This document shows positions 1-11,240 of a DNA stretch of 64,000 nucleotides, in pieces. The notes under the pieces were generated by a model, which made no database searches, was not told where the DNA came from, and saw only the letters and a program-made list of their open reading frames with translations. Position 1 is the first letter of the stretch. The number at the start of each line of letters is the position of its first letter. This stretch comes from Trileptium ribeirensis. Its lineage: Eukaryota; Nematoda; Enoplea; Enoplida; Thoracostomopsidae. Location of the stretch: NCBI GenBank assembly GCA_030248225.1, contig JASANE010012761.1:33077-97076 (forward strand), written 5' to 3'. Position numbers and translations under genes: made by a program.

Positions 1-2798
1 ATCGTCACCTCGGGTCCACTGTGTTTCGAACTACCGCGTCGTCTGCTCGGGCCCAAGTTAACCATCGCCAAACGGGTATTTTCCGATTGGGAAAAACAAG
101 GTATCGTTTACCGGGGCGAATCTCCGTATGCCTCTCCACTTCACATGGCTCCGAAGAACGACCAGAGGACACCATGGTGCCCTTGCGGAGATTACCGTAA
201 GCTAAACCGGCAAACGCTGCCGGATCCCTATCCAATGCCGAACCTCACCGACCTTGTCAGTGATTTGCACGGGACAACAATCTACTACAAATTGGACCTC
301 GTATGCGCTTACACACAAGTCCCGATCGCAGAAGCTGATCAATCAAAGACGGCAGTAACAACGCCGTTTGGACTCTTCCTGTTTCGCCGCATGTTTTTTG
401 GGTGTCGGAAAACAGCCCAGGCGTTTCTTTCGGATCTGCCGTTCGTCAAAGTGTATTTGGATAACATTTTAATCGCGAGCTGCAACGCCGATCAACACAA
501 ACGTCATTTGGCTGTCGTCCGCAAGCGTCTAAATCAACACACCACAGATTACGATTACGTCCTGACAAATGTCTTCTCTTCTGTCAGAAAGTGAACTTTG
601 TCGGCGTGGATATTGATCATTTTGGAATTCGACCAGTGTCGTCGAAGATATCGGCTATTGAACATTTTCCTCAACCTAGTACAGTCAAGGGCCTCAGACG
701 TTTTCTGGGTATGGCCGGCTTCTACCACCGCTTCGTGCCCAATTTCTTCCAGATAGCTGCCCCGCTGACGAACCTTACCCGTGGGAAGACGGTAAGGGCG
801 ATTTCACTATAGAATGGTCGACCGAATCAAACAAGGCGTTCACCGACCTCAAATCCGGTCTAGCCAACGCAGTAACGCTGGCGTTCTCAAATCCTGCAAC
901 CCAACATCAGCTCGTCACTGATGCCTCCAATGCTGCTGTCGGTGCGGTACTAAATCAGGCAATAGACGGCGAATGGTAGCCGTTAGCCTTCTACTCCGAA
1001 AAACTAACAGACTTGGAAGCCAAGAAATCCGCCTTTGATAGGGAGTTGCTCGCCATCTACAAAGCGCTCAAACATTTCTCCTGGCTTCATGGATCATCGT
1101 TCACAATTCGCACCGACCACAAGCCATTAGTGAATGCACTCGGAATGGTCAATCCTCTGCACAACAGTCCCGCTGGTTGTCTTTCGTATCAGAGTTCGGT
1201 TGTGACACCGAACATGTACCTAGTGCCGACAACGTCGTTGCCGACGCTCTATCACGTCCGGTTTGTGCAATAGCAGCCACGTTCGACGACAAAATAGCAG
1301 ACGCTCAAGCTGCCGACAACACACTTATGCAGTATGTCACATCAACAACCCTTCCGGTGAAAGATCTAATGGTGAACGGCAAGCGTATTTTGTACGACGC
1401 ATCACGCCATCAAATTCGCCCATATTTGCCAACAACAATGCGCCGAGACGTGTTCAACGCGGTGTACAACCTATCTCATCCCGGAGGTCGTGCCACTCTT
1501 CATAATATCATCTAACCCAATATGAACAAAGACGTCAAGCAATGGTGTCGCAAATGTATCGTGCGCCAACGAAATAAAGTCACTCGACACACTAAAACGC
1601 CTGTTACAACAGTACCAACTCCCGGACGATTTCACACCGTTCACGTGGACATCGTTGGTCCTTTTCCGCCTTCAAACGGTCTACGGTATCTGGTAACGGT
1701 AATCGACCGTTTCTCGAGATGGCCCGAGGCAATTCCGGTCGCTGACATCACATCCCAATCTGTGGCCAACGCTCTCGTGTCGGGCTGGATTAGTCGATTC
1801 GGGGTCCCGCGCATAGTTGTCTCCGATCGAGGTGCACAATTCAAATCCGCACTCTGGTCAGCACTAATGACTCATCTTGGAATCGAGCGCGGCCGGACAA
1901 CCGCATACCATCCGGCGTGCAATGGCCCGTTGAAAGATTCCACCGAACTTTAAAGACGGGCCTCTTCGCGCTAGAGGGTACCAACACATGGACAACAACA
2001 CTGCCACTGGTACTGCTAGGGATTCGAACAAACCTCAATGACAAAGGTTTTACGCCCTGTCGAATGGTGTTTGGTTCTGGGGTGGATTGGCCTCACCATT
2101 ATTTCATACCGACGTCAACGACAGACGATTCAATCGATTCAACAAAATTCACCTAGAATCTGTTTTCTGCCGTCCGTCTACTCAATGCACCGGAACGACG
2201 TCATGACACGCCTGGGTTTGTCCCGCAAGAGTTGCAAATGGCACGCCATGTGTGGGTCAGAGACCCCTCCGTGAAAACAGCGCTACAACCAAGATATCAG
2301 GGTCCATACGAAGTCAAAAGCCGAAATGACAAGTCCATGATGTTACAGTTCCCATATACGGAGGAATGCGTCAGTATCAACCGAGTCAAACCAGCCCATA
2401 TTGCGGAGAATACAAACAAGGATACTACAAACGCACCACCGCTTCCGAAAACGGTGAAACGTCAAGCCTACGACAAACCAGCCATCCGTTCGGTCCTACT
2501 CGCGAAAGTCCGGAATTGGCCATGGTGGCCCGCTCAAGTCATCGATTCTACTAACACAGCCCTAGAACTCGAAATCTCCGAAAACAATCGCTGTCAAGTT
2601 CTTCACCACTGGTCGTCTGGCTTGGGTCCGTGAATCCGATACGAAACCATTCGATATGCCCGCAACGATTCAGCGCAAAGTTCTACGGCTGGCGTTCAAG
2701 GAGGCAAACATATTCAAAGCAGTTGCGTCGGGCAGCCCAAGGAACCAACGCGCAGAGAAACTGATTCATTTCAATCTTCAACCACACGTAGTCGACTA
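1..2798 (+). pseudogene. pol: Ty3/gypsy retrotransposon pol, 3' part (RT, RNase H, integrase), broken
   Basis: The window opens in frame 1 inside a Ty3/gypsy polyprotein. Reverse transcriptase is visible from base 1 (CGDYRKLN at about 184-210, then the VYLDNILIAS active-site block near 450-480, where the usual YxDD reads YLDN). RNase H follows (TDAS near 918, DRELLAIY near 1035, TDHKPL near 1115). The integrase has a His/Cys zinc region (HPGG, then WCRKC near 1540), first catalytic Asp in HVDIVGPFP (1640), second in VSDRGAQF (1820), and the third acidic residue in VERFHRTLK read in another frame near 1925. Frame changes near 590, 800 and 1200, stops near 978 and 1513, and shifts near 1920 and 2160 show the copy is dead. 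Protease and gag lie outside the window. Family assignment is firm, element name unknown. Confidence 0.93.
2480..2798 (+). pseudogene. PWWP-like domain at the C-terminus of the gypsy integrase
   Basis: After the usual integrase C-terminal segment (PYEVKSRN near 2306 and INRVKPAHI near 2375) the same frame reads LLAKVRNWPWWPAQVID at about 2498-2548. That is the signature start of a PWWP domain. One base of frame change near 2596-2600 then gives FFTTGRLAWV and KPFDM at about 2600-2660, which fit the second and third strands of a PWWP fold (hydrophobic FF, Gly-Thr, aromatic). The reading frame closes with a stop at 2796-2798. PWWP domains bind methylated histone H3 (typically K36) and DNA, so the module would be a chromatin reader on the integrase, comparable in position to the chromodomain of chromoviruses. 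Domain call is from sequence pattern; binding specificity is inference. Confidence 0.72.
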
Positions 2799-2827
2799 AC
2801 GGGCGCTCCGCTTCCAACGACGGGTTC

Positions 2828-3220
2828 TGTAAGGACATGCTATCGTCCCCACGTCTCGCAGCAATGGTCCTCGCTCGCCAACGTTGACGTGTCCGATACC
2901 TTTCACGTGACAGAGCTCAGCGACACACGGAATGTCACGTCGACAAAGAAGGTTCTGGACGCAGGTGGAAAACACGTCAGAAGAAAACGCGTGGAAGTCT
3001 AGAAGATTTGGTGGCGTGATCTCTGTGCTATATAAAGCCTTAGAAACTTTAGGTTCTTGACCCACTTCAGTTTTGCTTCCTACTATTCAGTCCAGTTCAT
3101 GTTATCATTTACTTATGCTTTACTTCAATAATGCTTGTTTATTACACCGCGACCGTTTGTCTACTTCCGCTTACGTATCGTGTACACTGTCTGTTCACAA
3201 CGGCGGTCAGCGTCATTACA
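2828..3220 (+). mobile_element. 3' LTR of the gypsy element
   Basis: The segment begins TGTAA and ends TTACA, a 5-bp inverted terminus with TG...CA ends, 30 bp after the pol stop. It is 393 bp, a normal size for a gypsy LTR, and contains a TATA box at 3029-3036. Immediately after 3220 the minus-strand BEL reading frame resumes, so the right boundary is supported by the disrupted host element. The polypurine tract expected just before 2828 is not convincing, so the left boundary is less certain. The partner 5' LTR is outside the window. Confidence 0.6.
3029..3036 (+). promoter_or_regulatory. TATA box in the gypsy LTR
   Basis: TATATAAA stands about 200 bp into the putative LTR, the usual U3 position, and would direct transcription rightwards. 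Seen in sequence; activity unknown. Confidence 0.45.
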
Positions 3221-4398
3221 GCCGTGTGCCAATTAACATAGCCACTAATTCCAGTTTCGGAATCGACAATGATTTCAACGGTGCTACTCCGGATTTTGCA
3301 AATACAACATGTGCCAATGTTTCTCTAGATGTCGATGAACGAAGATATACGACGGCGGCGTTCGCTTTCGCTGAAGCGTCGCAAAAGCAGTGCAACTCGT
3401 GCGAAACTGATTCAGACGTAGGAAGGTCGGCGATTTAATGGATGACTCCCGATAGCCATCAGGTTGGATAGGCACTTCTTCCAATCGGCTACCAAATTGG
3501 GTGACAAAATATCATCCCAACCCAATTTTTGAGCCCACAGTTGCTGGATAAAAATTTTACTCGATACTGTGATTGGAGCAAAGAACCCACGTGGATCAAA
3601 CAAGCTTGCCAAACTTTTCAAAACCATTTGGTATATGTATCGTTGTGCATCGGTTTGAATGTAGCACACGAAATTGTGTCACCTTGGATATCCCAAGCGA
3701 GACCGAGCACTTTTGTCGTAGTGGCTGTGCTACGATCAGGTTCGGGAACAGATGTCATGAATTATTGACTGTTGCTACTCCACTCTCTGAGGTTCATCGA
3801 CGCGGCGTTGAACAGGGATTTCGCTTCGCTGTAAAAGGTAGAAGCCTCCCCTAAGGCCACGCCGCAGATCATATTGTCCACATATATGTGGCCGTTGATC
3901 CGTTTTGCTGCTGATAGACTCGACGTCTCAATCAGGTGCCGAATTACACCCCTAAAAGAAACGGACTAAGCGATAACACCAAAGGGAACTCTTGCGAACC
4001 GATAGGTAATCAAGTTGTCGCCATGCATAGGCTTAGCAGGAGGGTCTCCTACCCACAGAAAACGCGTGCAATCGCGGGAATCATCGTTCAGGCCAATCTG
4101 CACGAAATCTTAAGATAAGGCCACATAAGTTATCTAGAATAATCGGACCTCGCAAGATGCACTCATTAAGCGCCGGGTCTGATTTTTTCGCTCTAGCCGA
4201 TGCGTCATACACGATGCGCAGTTTGGTAGTGGTTTTGGTCGGGGTCAAAACAAAGTGATGCGGTAGGTAGTGCGTCAAATGCTGCGGCACCGATTCGTAA
4301 ATGACGCTCTTTGTTGTAACGACTTCGATGATTCCCTTACAAAATTGGTCGCTCAAAATGTTGTCATAAGCAGAGAATAGCTTCGGATTTGCCACCAT
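3221..4398 (-). pseudogene. pol: BEL/Pao retrotransposon: reverse transcriptase and start of RNase H, broken
   Basis: Read on the minus strand, 4398 to about 4090 encodes the RT N-terminal block (YLPHHFVLTP, TTTKLRIVYDASA, ILRGP). The RT core continues in scattered frames to 3670, with VPFGV near 4010 and HIYVDNMICG near 3880. The connection region follows (SLASLFDPRGFFAPI, LGWDD at 3669-3500), then the RNase H start ([19 protein letters not shown] near 3400-3340, and [16 protein letters not shown] up to 3221). The sequence stops exactly at the gypsy LTR edge, so the rest of RNase H and the integrase are displaced left of the window or lost. Several frame changes and stops make it a relic. 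Confidence 0.88.
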
Positions 4399-4420
4399 TC
4401 GTTTCTGTAAAGCTTTCAGT

Positions 4421-5430
4421 TTACATATATACTGCTAAACACTTGTTGTCAGGAAGTTGCGGAGCATCGTCCTTGCAAGGCCATGAAACTGAATACCGAC
4501 CATCCTTGAAGACCATAGACTTTTCGAGTTTTCTAGCCGCTTCGTCGACGTCTGATGTCTCTCGCGGTTGTTTGACTCCTATGTCCTCAAGACTCCAAAA
4601 TTTTTCAATAGTGATCGGAAGCTCAGGAGTAACAGATAGCTGCAAAGTGCGAACTCGTTGGGCCGTCTGAAATGCAACCGGCAGTGATAAATCCAAGGGT
4701 TGACGACAAGAAATGTAAACCATCTTTGCACCAATGCGTTCAACACCTACGAAATCGTAATAGTAGTCGAGGCCGATTAAAATATCTACGGCGACAGAGC
4801 AACTTTCATTCGAAATAGGGTCAGCGAATCGTAATTGCTGCACAAACGGATAGTCCTCGATCTTCAAGGCGGCCTTATGGATTGGCCTTGCAATCGTGTC
4901 AATGACATTAGCTGCCAACTGCAGGCACGTGCCATTCGTTTGGTAGACATCAAAGTGCACACTTTTATACTCATTTGTTTTCTCGATGTATCTGCAAACG
5001 TTGCTGTTGAGATACGCTCGACTCCCACCATGGTAGCCCCGATTTTCTTCGCTACACCCGTCGTGATGAACGAACGCGACGATCCAGTATCGAATAAGAG
5101 TCGATCTTGCACTTGATTACCCGCAGCGACATCGGCCAAAGCGGTTTGTAGTACTACCTTCTGACCTTGCGATATCAAAACGGTAGATGCTGTATCCACA
5201 ACCACGTCTGAAGAATTAGATTCTATTAGATCGGCATCTGCCTGGGCCACCCCAGACTTAGTGCCAAACTTGAACAAGCACAGACTTATGTGATGACCGG
5301 CCTTTCTACAATGGAAACGTGTTGTTGCCGATTTCTTGCAATTCTCCACACTATGGCTAACTCCTAAACAGATGTAACAGCGACTTTTCAATTGATTTCG
5401 TCCCAACGACACGTCTGGATACCTGTGCAT
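4421..5430 (-). pseudogene. BEL/Pao retrotransposon: zinc knuckles and aspartic protease
   Basis: Two overlapping minus-strand frames (5430-4864 and 4960-4421) encode the middle of a BEL polyprotein. Near the start are two nucleocapsid-like knuckles (CYICLGVSHSVENC and FHCRKAGHHISLC). About 50 residues later comes the retroviral-type protease centre LLFDTGSSRSFI. The second frame continues the protease-RT linker (ILIGLDYYYDF, FWSLEDIGV). A frame change near 4900 joins them. Both frames are long for a relic, so decay is moderate. Neighbouring gag (5388-6531) and RT (3221-4398) are in the order expected for BEL/Pao. Confidence 0.85.
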
Positions 5431-6531
5431 TGATCATTGTAGTGGCTCTGCTGACAAAATGCGCACGACGGTGATGGTTTTGCCGAATTAGTAGTAGATG
5501 TCGTCAGAAGTGACGTCGGATTACACGGCGTGTTGCGCCTGTAGTTGCTTTGGTTTTGATTGCGTTGATATTGACAATCGACTTGACAACCCGGTTGATC
5601 TTCGGCTCCAAACGTGCGCTGGCTCAATTCGCGGGCGCGAATTTCCTCTTTCAGAAATTCGCGAAGATTTGACAAAGTCCATGCGGCACTGCCATTTTTG
5701 CGGTGTAGTTCAATTTTTACAAAATGCGGCAACTTTGATAAAATTATGGGTGTAAACACCTGACCGAAAGTTTCCTCCGGCAAACCCAGAGCAATAAGAC
5801 TTCTGATATGACGCTCACATTCGTCATATGTAGATTGCAGCTGCTGCGAGTCATGACCTACTGGACTTAACGAAATAAGCGATTCAAAATGCGTAAAAAT
5901 AGGTTTTTGCTTTATTTCCAAAGCGGACAGTCTGATAATTGTTAGAAGTCAGTCTGTAACCCTCCACAACCCGCAAAGCATCGCCTGTCAGATAGCTTTT
6001 CAGATATTTAGATTTGTCAATTTCAGACAAATCAGAATTTTGATGGATGCTGGACGCAAAATTGTCCCAAAATTCGTCCCATTTAAGAGCATCCCACTAA
6101 ATTTTGATAAATTATATTTGTATTTGTTATTTATATTTGTAACTTTGGCAGGCTAACTGTAAAATTATGAGGCGAATGCAATGAACCACCCGACACATCA
6201 TGTGGAGATGTTGTTACAGATACATTTTGCGAGCGAAAATTTTCAAGCTTAGTAGACAATTGCATGATTGCCTTAAAATGGACTCATCAACTCCAAACGA
6301 CCGTTGTATATCTTTCTCCAACGCATCTATAGATTCTAATGTTAACTGAATTTCATCGTTTTTATGCGTCAGCCTACTTCGATAATCATTTAGCTTACCT
6401 AGACTTTGCTGCAAACTATCGACTTGATGCTGGTTTGCAACAACATCAATTGTTTGTACGCTATTAATTTCACGAGCGACATTCCCGCGTAGTGCTTTGC
6501 GTTGATGTTCACGCAATGCAACTTGAGCCAT
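5388..6531 (-). pseudogene. gag: BEL/Pao retrotransposon: gag
   Basis: The minus-strand frame 6531-6214 begins MAQVALREHQRKALRG and has heptad-like spacing typical of the coiled-coil start of BEL gag. The frame 5921-5388 has the capsid-like stretch common to BEL elements (LSPVGHDSQQLQSTYDECERH is read in part; LPHFVKIEL; LREFLKEEIRARE). About 290 bases between them (5922-6213) are out of frame or decayed. The start codon at 6529-6531 fits the usual BEL leader-to-gag spacing from the proposed LTR. Confidence 0.75.
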
Positions 6532-6599
6532 ATCATGAAAAATATGCAGTAAACAACTTACTGAACAGTAACAAGCTAGAAAATGCCAAAGCAGAGTAT

Positions 6600-6883
6600 T
6601 GAACTATCGCCAGCCAAAAAAGGAGAGATTGAGCTCAGATTCTTCTTGTCTGTCTCGAGAAGCGCGTCCGAATAGCCTAGCGATTTGACAAATATTTTCT
6701 CTCGACTATCGAGAGCGATGCGAGTTAGGCGGTACGGACAGACAAATATGTCTCTTGACAACTGAGAGTAAATCGAATTTCGCGAACGAATTGAAAAAAA
6801 TATTCTCTCACCTGTTGAGAGCGACGTAAAATATGATTTGTGAATTGACAGCGAAAGTGATCAGTATTGACCCAAAGTTGTAA
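6600..6883 (-). mobile_element. Probable BEL 5' LTR/leader with three related hairpins
   Basis: This minus-strand segment directly precedes BEL gag and starts TGTTACAACTTTGGG near 6880, a plausible LTR start. It contains three copies of a motif AATATT-YTCTC-n-GAGAG at 6691-6720, 6745-6770 and 6799-6826; each copy can fold on itself. A TGGCTGGCGA sequence near 6607-6616 could be a primer-binding site. No second LTR is available for comparison, so both limits are approximate. Confidence 0.4.
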
Positions 6884-8404
6884 CACTGCCTATGTGGTAC
6901 GAAGGACCATTTAAAACTAAACAGCAAACCCGTTTTATTCTGGGTTGTAATTAGGTAATAAATTCGCTACGATATTTACTGCATATTTACTCCTAATTGT
7001 GAATAACTATAACGACAATTACAAGCACTAATGTTATTCTCAACCAACTAGCTACATCTTAACATGCTAATGACTTCACATATTGTGACACTTGGCTTGT
7101 CAATGCTGCATATTCTACATAGAACTGTACAGTTATCGAGAAAATTTTTGTCACTGACGGATAATTGAAAACCAAAAAACTTTTGTCATAAAACTGGCCG
7201 TAAATTAATATTCTGTGAACCACATCGTCGAATGATACCAAAATTATTGCTGAAACTTCAAAGCTGACCATTTCCAGGTTGGGAGTATAAGCGGAAAGAA
7301 CAAATTGTTTACCGTGTATTCTTGGCCAACTCAAACAGGCATGAATCCGAATATGGGTGAAATCAGCGTATAAAAGAACCGTGTCGCTGTTCCCTAAAGA
7401 AACGAACCAAGCAAAGGGAGAGCGCACGTACAGAGATTATACGATTAAGACCGTTAACATAAGATTCAAAAATGTGTGGTTGGTGAATCCTTGTTAATGT
7501 GGAACTGCACAAATAACACTCAATCCTGACAATGATTTAGTACATGGCTGCTCCCTATGCCTAGCCCCTCTCGCCACGTACTAACATTGCTAAATTAAAC
7601 AAAGATAAAACTAAACAGAAAGTTCGCTCCTTTAAATAATTATCAAACAGAATTTTACTACGTCCATACATTATCTATACGAACATAGGAATAAACATAT
7701 CGAAACGAGAAAAGAAATTAATACTTTTCTATAAGACTGTGTTGGAGCAATATCTAAGCAGCCTACTGCAGCGGCTATGAAATTAATTACCGCACTATCA
7801 ATAAATTATTTTTTGACCAATCAATTTTGTCTGCGACAGTCACCAACCAATTATTGCAATTATTTCTTTATGCTCAAAGGTACAATAATTCAACGGACGT
7901 AAAAAAACAACTGTAAACCTGCACATCAATACTGTTTCAATGAGCTGTAATTTATATTTTATAAAAGAAACAAATATCGACATAAATATATTGGCACTTG
8001 GCTGCATAAAAGCTTGTTTGAAGTATTGCTAGGTGCTGCACTTATACGACACTTTGTATTTTTGTACACATGAAATTCCCCACCTAAATATTGCGTACAC
8101 AACATATTTGTATTACGGATCGTACTTGATGTACATTACACAAAGACAGAAACACAATTAATGTCCCCGCAGAATCATAAGCATAGATTAGAACACGCTG
8201 TTGCTTTCGCCTATATCCAGACAGCTTCTTTGCTTGCTCCGAACCACATAATACAATTAATTTTTTCACCCCTGGCCAAGTGTTAAAACCCTACACATCC
8301 GTTCACAGCTGAGATTAAATTTCACTACTTCCAAAATTTCTGTCAAACACCACTTTCATATTAACTACCGTGGATTGGCCCGATACGGGCCGATTCAATT
8401 GCAA
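6884..8404. other. AT-rich intergenic sequence, no gene recognised
   Basis: I see no conserved domain here. A 122-codon minus-strand frame at 7059-7427 is the longest. It has a normal amino-acid mix, but I recognise no family and see no splice context, so it is not called as a gene. Confidence 0.5.
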
Positions 8405-8747
8405 CTATAATGCAAGAGTAAACTTAAGTTGTACCCCAAATCATCCTCTTTTGACACCATGTACAAAACGTTGCTAGAGAACAAACCTCGGATTTCAATA
8501 GACATATCCGATTTCGACATTTTTCTGTTCCATAACGCCATCAGCGAATGCAATGCGGCCCCTTTGCTTTAACACCAAAGTGTTCGCGAACATTTTCAAA
8601 TTATAATGTATGAAATATGAAACGCATAAATTTCTGTTCTTTAATGCAAAAATGAAATTTGTGTTGAGTGAACAACTGATAAGCAATTGCTTTTGACAAA
8701 AGAGGATGGTAAGGGCCGCAGCTTAAGTTTACTCATGCATAATTGTT
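8405..8747. mobile_element. MITE with about 45-bp terminal inverted repeats
   Basis: The left end (ATGCAAGAGTAAACTTAAG, then CATCCTCTTTTGAC up to 8454) returns as its reverse complement at 8691-8747 (TTTTGACAAAAGAGGATGG ... CTTAAGTTTACTCATGCAT). The 343-bp interior has no coding capacity. A related left end (GCAAGTAAACTTAAAATGAT) occurs alone at 39020-39060, so the family is dispersed. Superfamily is not determined. Confidence 0.75.
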
Positions 8748-9389
8748 AAACAAGTCACCATCACTCTACCATGGAACATCCGGGTACTCCAACACACATG
8801 GGCGCAAACATGGGTGAGGAGGGCACTTCCTGCCCTTAACGTCCCCTCTCCATTAATATGCCCGGTGGGGTACGGCCTTATACGTCATCCCTCAGAAGTA
8901 GGCAAGTTGGTCAGTCATAAATGTGTATTTTTGTAGTACGTGTGGCGTCCTCCCCAAAAATGTAACAAGTTGATCAATTATGTCAGGCGGAAGGATATCC
9001 AGGTCAATCCACCAGAAATGTAGCAGGTTGGTTATGTATCTATAATATATAAAGTCATAGTAACCAGCGTTCATATAACCGTACAACGTTTGTCAAACCT
9101 ACTATTTCTTCACTTCTGTGCGAATGCAAACAGGCTATTTTTCCCAATTTACGATTCGGGACTGGTTGCTATATTAAAGGAAACGGCTAAGCTACAAGCG
9201 AGCTAAGCGTCTAAGCGCAGATCATATCTGGTTATATATGAATGGCAAAATACATTTGATATTTGACTCCAGTGGCGCGAGACGCGAGCTGGTTGGGCGT
9301 CCTGAGACGGGTCCGGCTCGCAGATGTCATACATGAGCGGTGTACCTCTGGGATAGATCCCAAGTTTCACACAGTTGATCTCCGTATGC
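8748..9389. other. Unassigned intergenic sequence
   Basis: A GC-richer patch at 8760-8880 and a short imperfect repetition near 8898-9020 (GTTGGTCAGT / GTTGATCAAT / GTTGGTTATG) are visible. I recognise no gene. Confidence 0.4.
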
Positions 9390-9620
9390 CAAAAAATTTT
9401 GTTCATATTTCTCCTGCATTTTTACTAAAAATTTTCCCAATTTTTTGCCAATTTATGCTAATTTTTCCTAAAATTTCCAAAATTTTGCCAAATTTGCCAA
9501 AAATTCTTTTATGTGCCTGGCGCACTTAGGAGAGTGTGGCAGAAATGTTGTTTGGGCAGTCCGAACCTCAGGGGTAACTCCCTACCCGCTATTGGACACA
9601 TATGTTCTATACACCCTGCC
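9390..9620 (+). repeat. T-rich MITE-like repeat (family with TTTTGCTAAAATTT interior)
   Basis: A pyrimidine-rich run built from TTTGCCAAATTT / TTTGCTAATTTT variants is followed by a GC-richer tail containing GAAATGTTGTTTGGGCAGTC. The same architecture and a near-identical tail (CAAATGTTGTTTGGTTGGGCAGTC) occur at 33000-33340, and a looser copy at 56020-56240. This supports an interspersed non-coding family. Confidence 0.6.
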
Positions 9621-9772
9621 ACTCATTTGTTCCAGCTGGAAAATCTTTGTGCAGCTAACCTTGTGTAACTGGTACAGCTGCACCATACATGCTCTCATCC
9701 TAGAACACTTAAACCCTGAGACTCAGACCCCTGACAAGATGATAAGAAATCCTGCATTTTAAACGTCACAGC

Positions 9773-9787
9773 CCCCCCCCCCCCCCC
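9773..9787 (+). repeat. Poly-C tract
   Basis: A run of about 17 C residues. Similar G/C runs elsewhere in the window (10627, 27590-27618, 34790, 54685) sit near the ends of hAT-like repeats, so this may mark a repeat end. Confidence 0.5.
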
Positions 9788-9967
9788 AACCGTAAGAAGA
9801 AACCGAAAGTGCCGCAGACCCCTCACCCCCGCCCGGGAGGCTAGATAGGTCCCCCGAGGATCCGGCTACCGCCTCGGACCTAGACTATGCAATGAGCTGG
9901 GCTCCATCCCCCACTCTCAGCTAGGGTTGTGCGCCTCTGCTCGATTCCATTCGCGGCACGGAATGGT

Positions 9968-10029
9968 TTCAGCTGATATAGAGGGCCTGAGCCAGATCTG
10001 ATTCCAGCTGATGTAGAGGGCCTGAGCCA
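9968..10029 (+). repeat. 35-bp direct duplication
   Basis: CAGCTGATATAGAGGGCCTG at 9970 is repeated with one change at 10005 (CAGCTGATGTAGAGGGCCTG). Two copies only. Confidence 0.75.
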
Positions 10030-10261
10030 CCCTTTGTTCCCGAAGTGCTTGTCTGTTGTGAATACAGCAGCTTTTATCACCCTTTGGACTTTAGTTTTGC
10101 GTTAGGTTTATACAAAAACATCAGATATGTCTTGTTGGGCACTCAATAATTTCAGTATAAAAATCTAGTGTGGATATTGTGGTTTGTAAAAAAACAGTGT
10201 TCAAAAGCGAAAGTATAAAATACGCGCCCAAATCCGAATCTTATAAAGGGCACACTGGGTG

Positions 10262-10650
10262 CAGGGAGCAGCCGCTGGCGGATCGAGGTATTTGTGACGG
10301 GGCTCACTATCCCCCGAAGGCTTCAAACTTACCTCGCGGCTGGCCGCCCGCGGGCCGAACGCGCTAAAATTTTGCCGATACGATGAAAAGACGTAAAATG
10401 AGGACGTAAGTTGTAATTTTGTAAAATAAGATGAAAAGTAGTAAAAATTTTGGTAAAATTAGTAAAAAATTAATAGCTAGTTGCCGAAAAACCCAACAAG
10501 ACCATCTGTCTCCCAAACGCAGTGGACCTTCGATACCTATGGATCTCAACCCATCTTTGATCAACAAACTTTATTGTGGTACTTCATATTTTGTAATTTT
10601 TGATGACGCGACTTAGGGCTCCAGCCCCCCTCTAGATCCGCTAATAGAAA
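10262..10650. mobile_element. Non-autonomous hAT-like element
   Basis: The left end reads CTGGCGGATCGAGGT followed by GGGGCT and CCCCC. The right end, reverse-complemented, reads TTAGCGGATCTAGAGGGGGG then CTGGAGCCC. Shared GCGGATC-AG termini followed by G-runs and self-complementary GGGGCT..AGCCCC are typical of many hAT non-autonomous repeats. The interior is AT-rich and non-coding. Confidence 0.5.
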
Positions 10651-10907
10651 AAGCGCTATATTATGATTATTTAGCAACTGCCTATTTATCGTGTCATATG
10701 GGTCGTGATCCCCAGAATCCTTGTAATTATGTGCCGGCTTATGTGTTTTACCTCATATGTTGCAAAATAAAAAATTGTATGCAGAATATGTAGGCTGGCA
10801 TAAGCCATCGTCTATATATTGTGTTCGACTTGTTTCAATGGCTTTCAACGCAGAATTATAAATAAGATGTAAGCCTCCTCAGCTAAGACTGAATGAGTAC
10901 TAGAAAT

Positions 10908-10914
10908 AAAAAAA
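10908..10914 (-). terminator. Pol III terminator of tRNA-Arg
   Basis: Seven T residues on the minus strand lie 9-15 bases beyond the tRNA 3' end, with a further T4 at 10917-10920. Confidence 0.8.
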
Positions 10915-10922
10915 CCAAAACA

Positions 10923-10995
10923 GGTCCCGAGGGGGATTCGAACCCCCGATCTTTGGATTAGGAGTCCAACGCCTTATCCTCTAGGCCACCGGGAC
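10923..10995 (-). tRNA. tRNA-Arg-CCT: tRNA-Arg (anticodon CCT)
   Basis: Read from 10995 down. The acceptor stem GTCCCGG pairs with TCGGGAC (one G-U). The D stem is GCCT/AGGC around AGAGGATA. The anticodon stem TTGGA/TCCAA encloses loop CTCCTAA, so the anticodon is CCT, decoding AGG (Arg). The variable loop is AGATC, and the T stem GGGGG/CCCCC has loop TTCGAAT. Box A (TGGCCTAGAGG) and box B (GGTTCGAATCC) are intact, there is no intron, and a T run follows on the transcribed strand. The base at 10923 gives C at the discriminator position, which is unusual for Arg, but every helix is complete, so it is probably functional. Confidence 0.96.
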
Positions 10996-11240
10996 AACAC
11001 CGAACTTGTCTTTTATCTTGTATAAGAACGGTTAGTGTACAACTACATATATAGTATGTTTACAGTTATTTATATTATAAAGTTATATTGTATTTACACA
11101 GTATGATATTGTGTTGTTTATCGTACAGATGTCGATTGGACACATATTAATGTGTGGCAATATATCTTTTCTTGTAATTATGTACATCATGTGGTATTTT
11201 TTTAATAATAAAACATATATTATTATGTATTACCAGTGAT

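Noticed and set aside
7059..7427. 122-codon minus-strand frame
   Set aside because: No recognised family, no splice sites and ordinary AT-rich flanks; not enough to call a gene.
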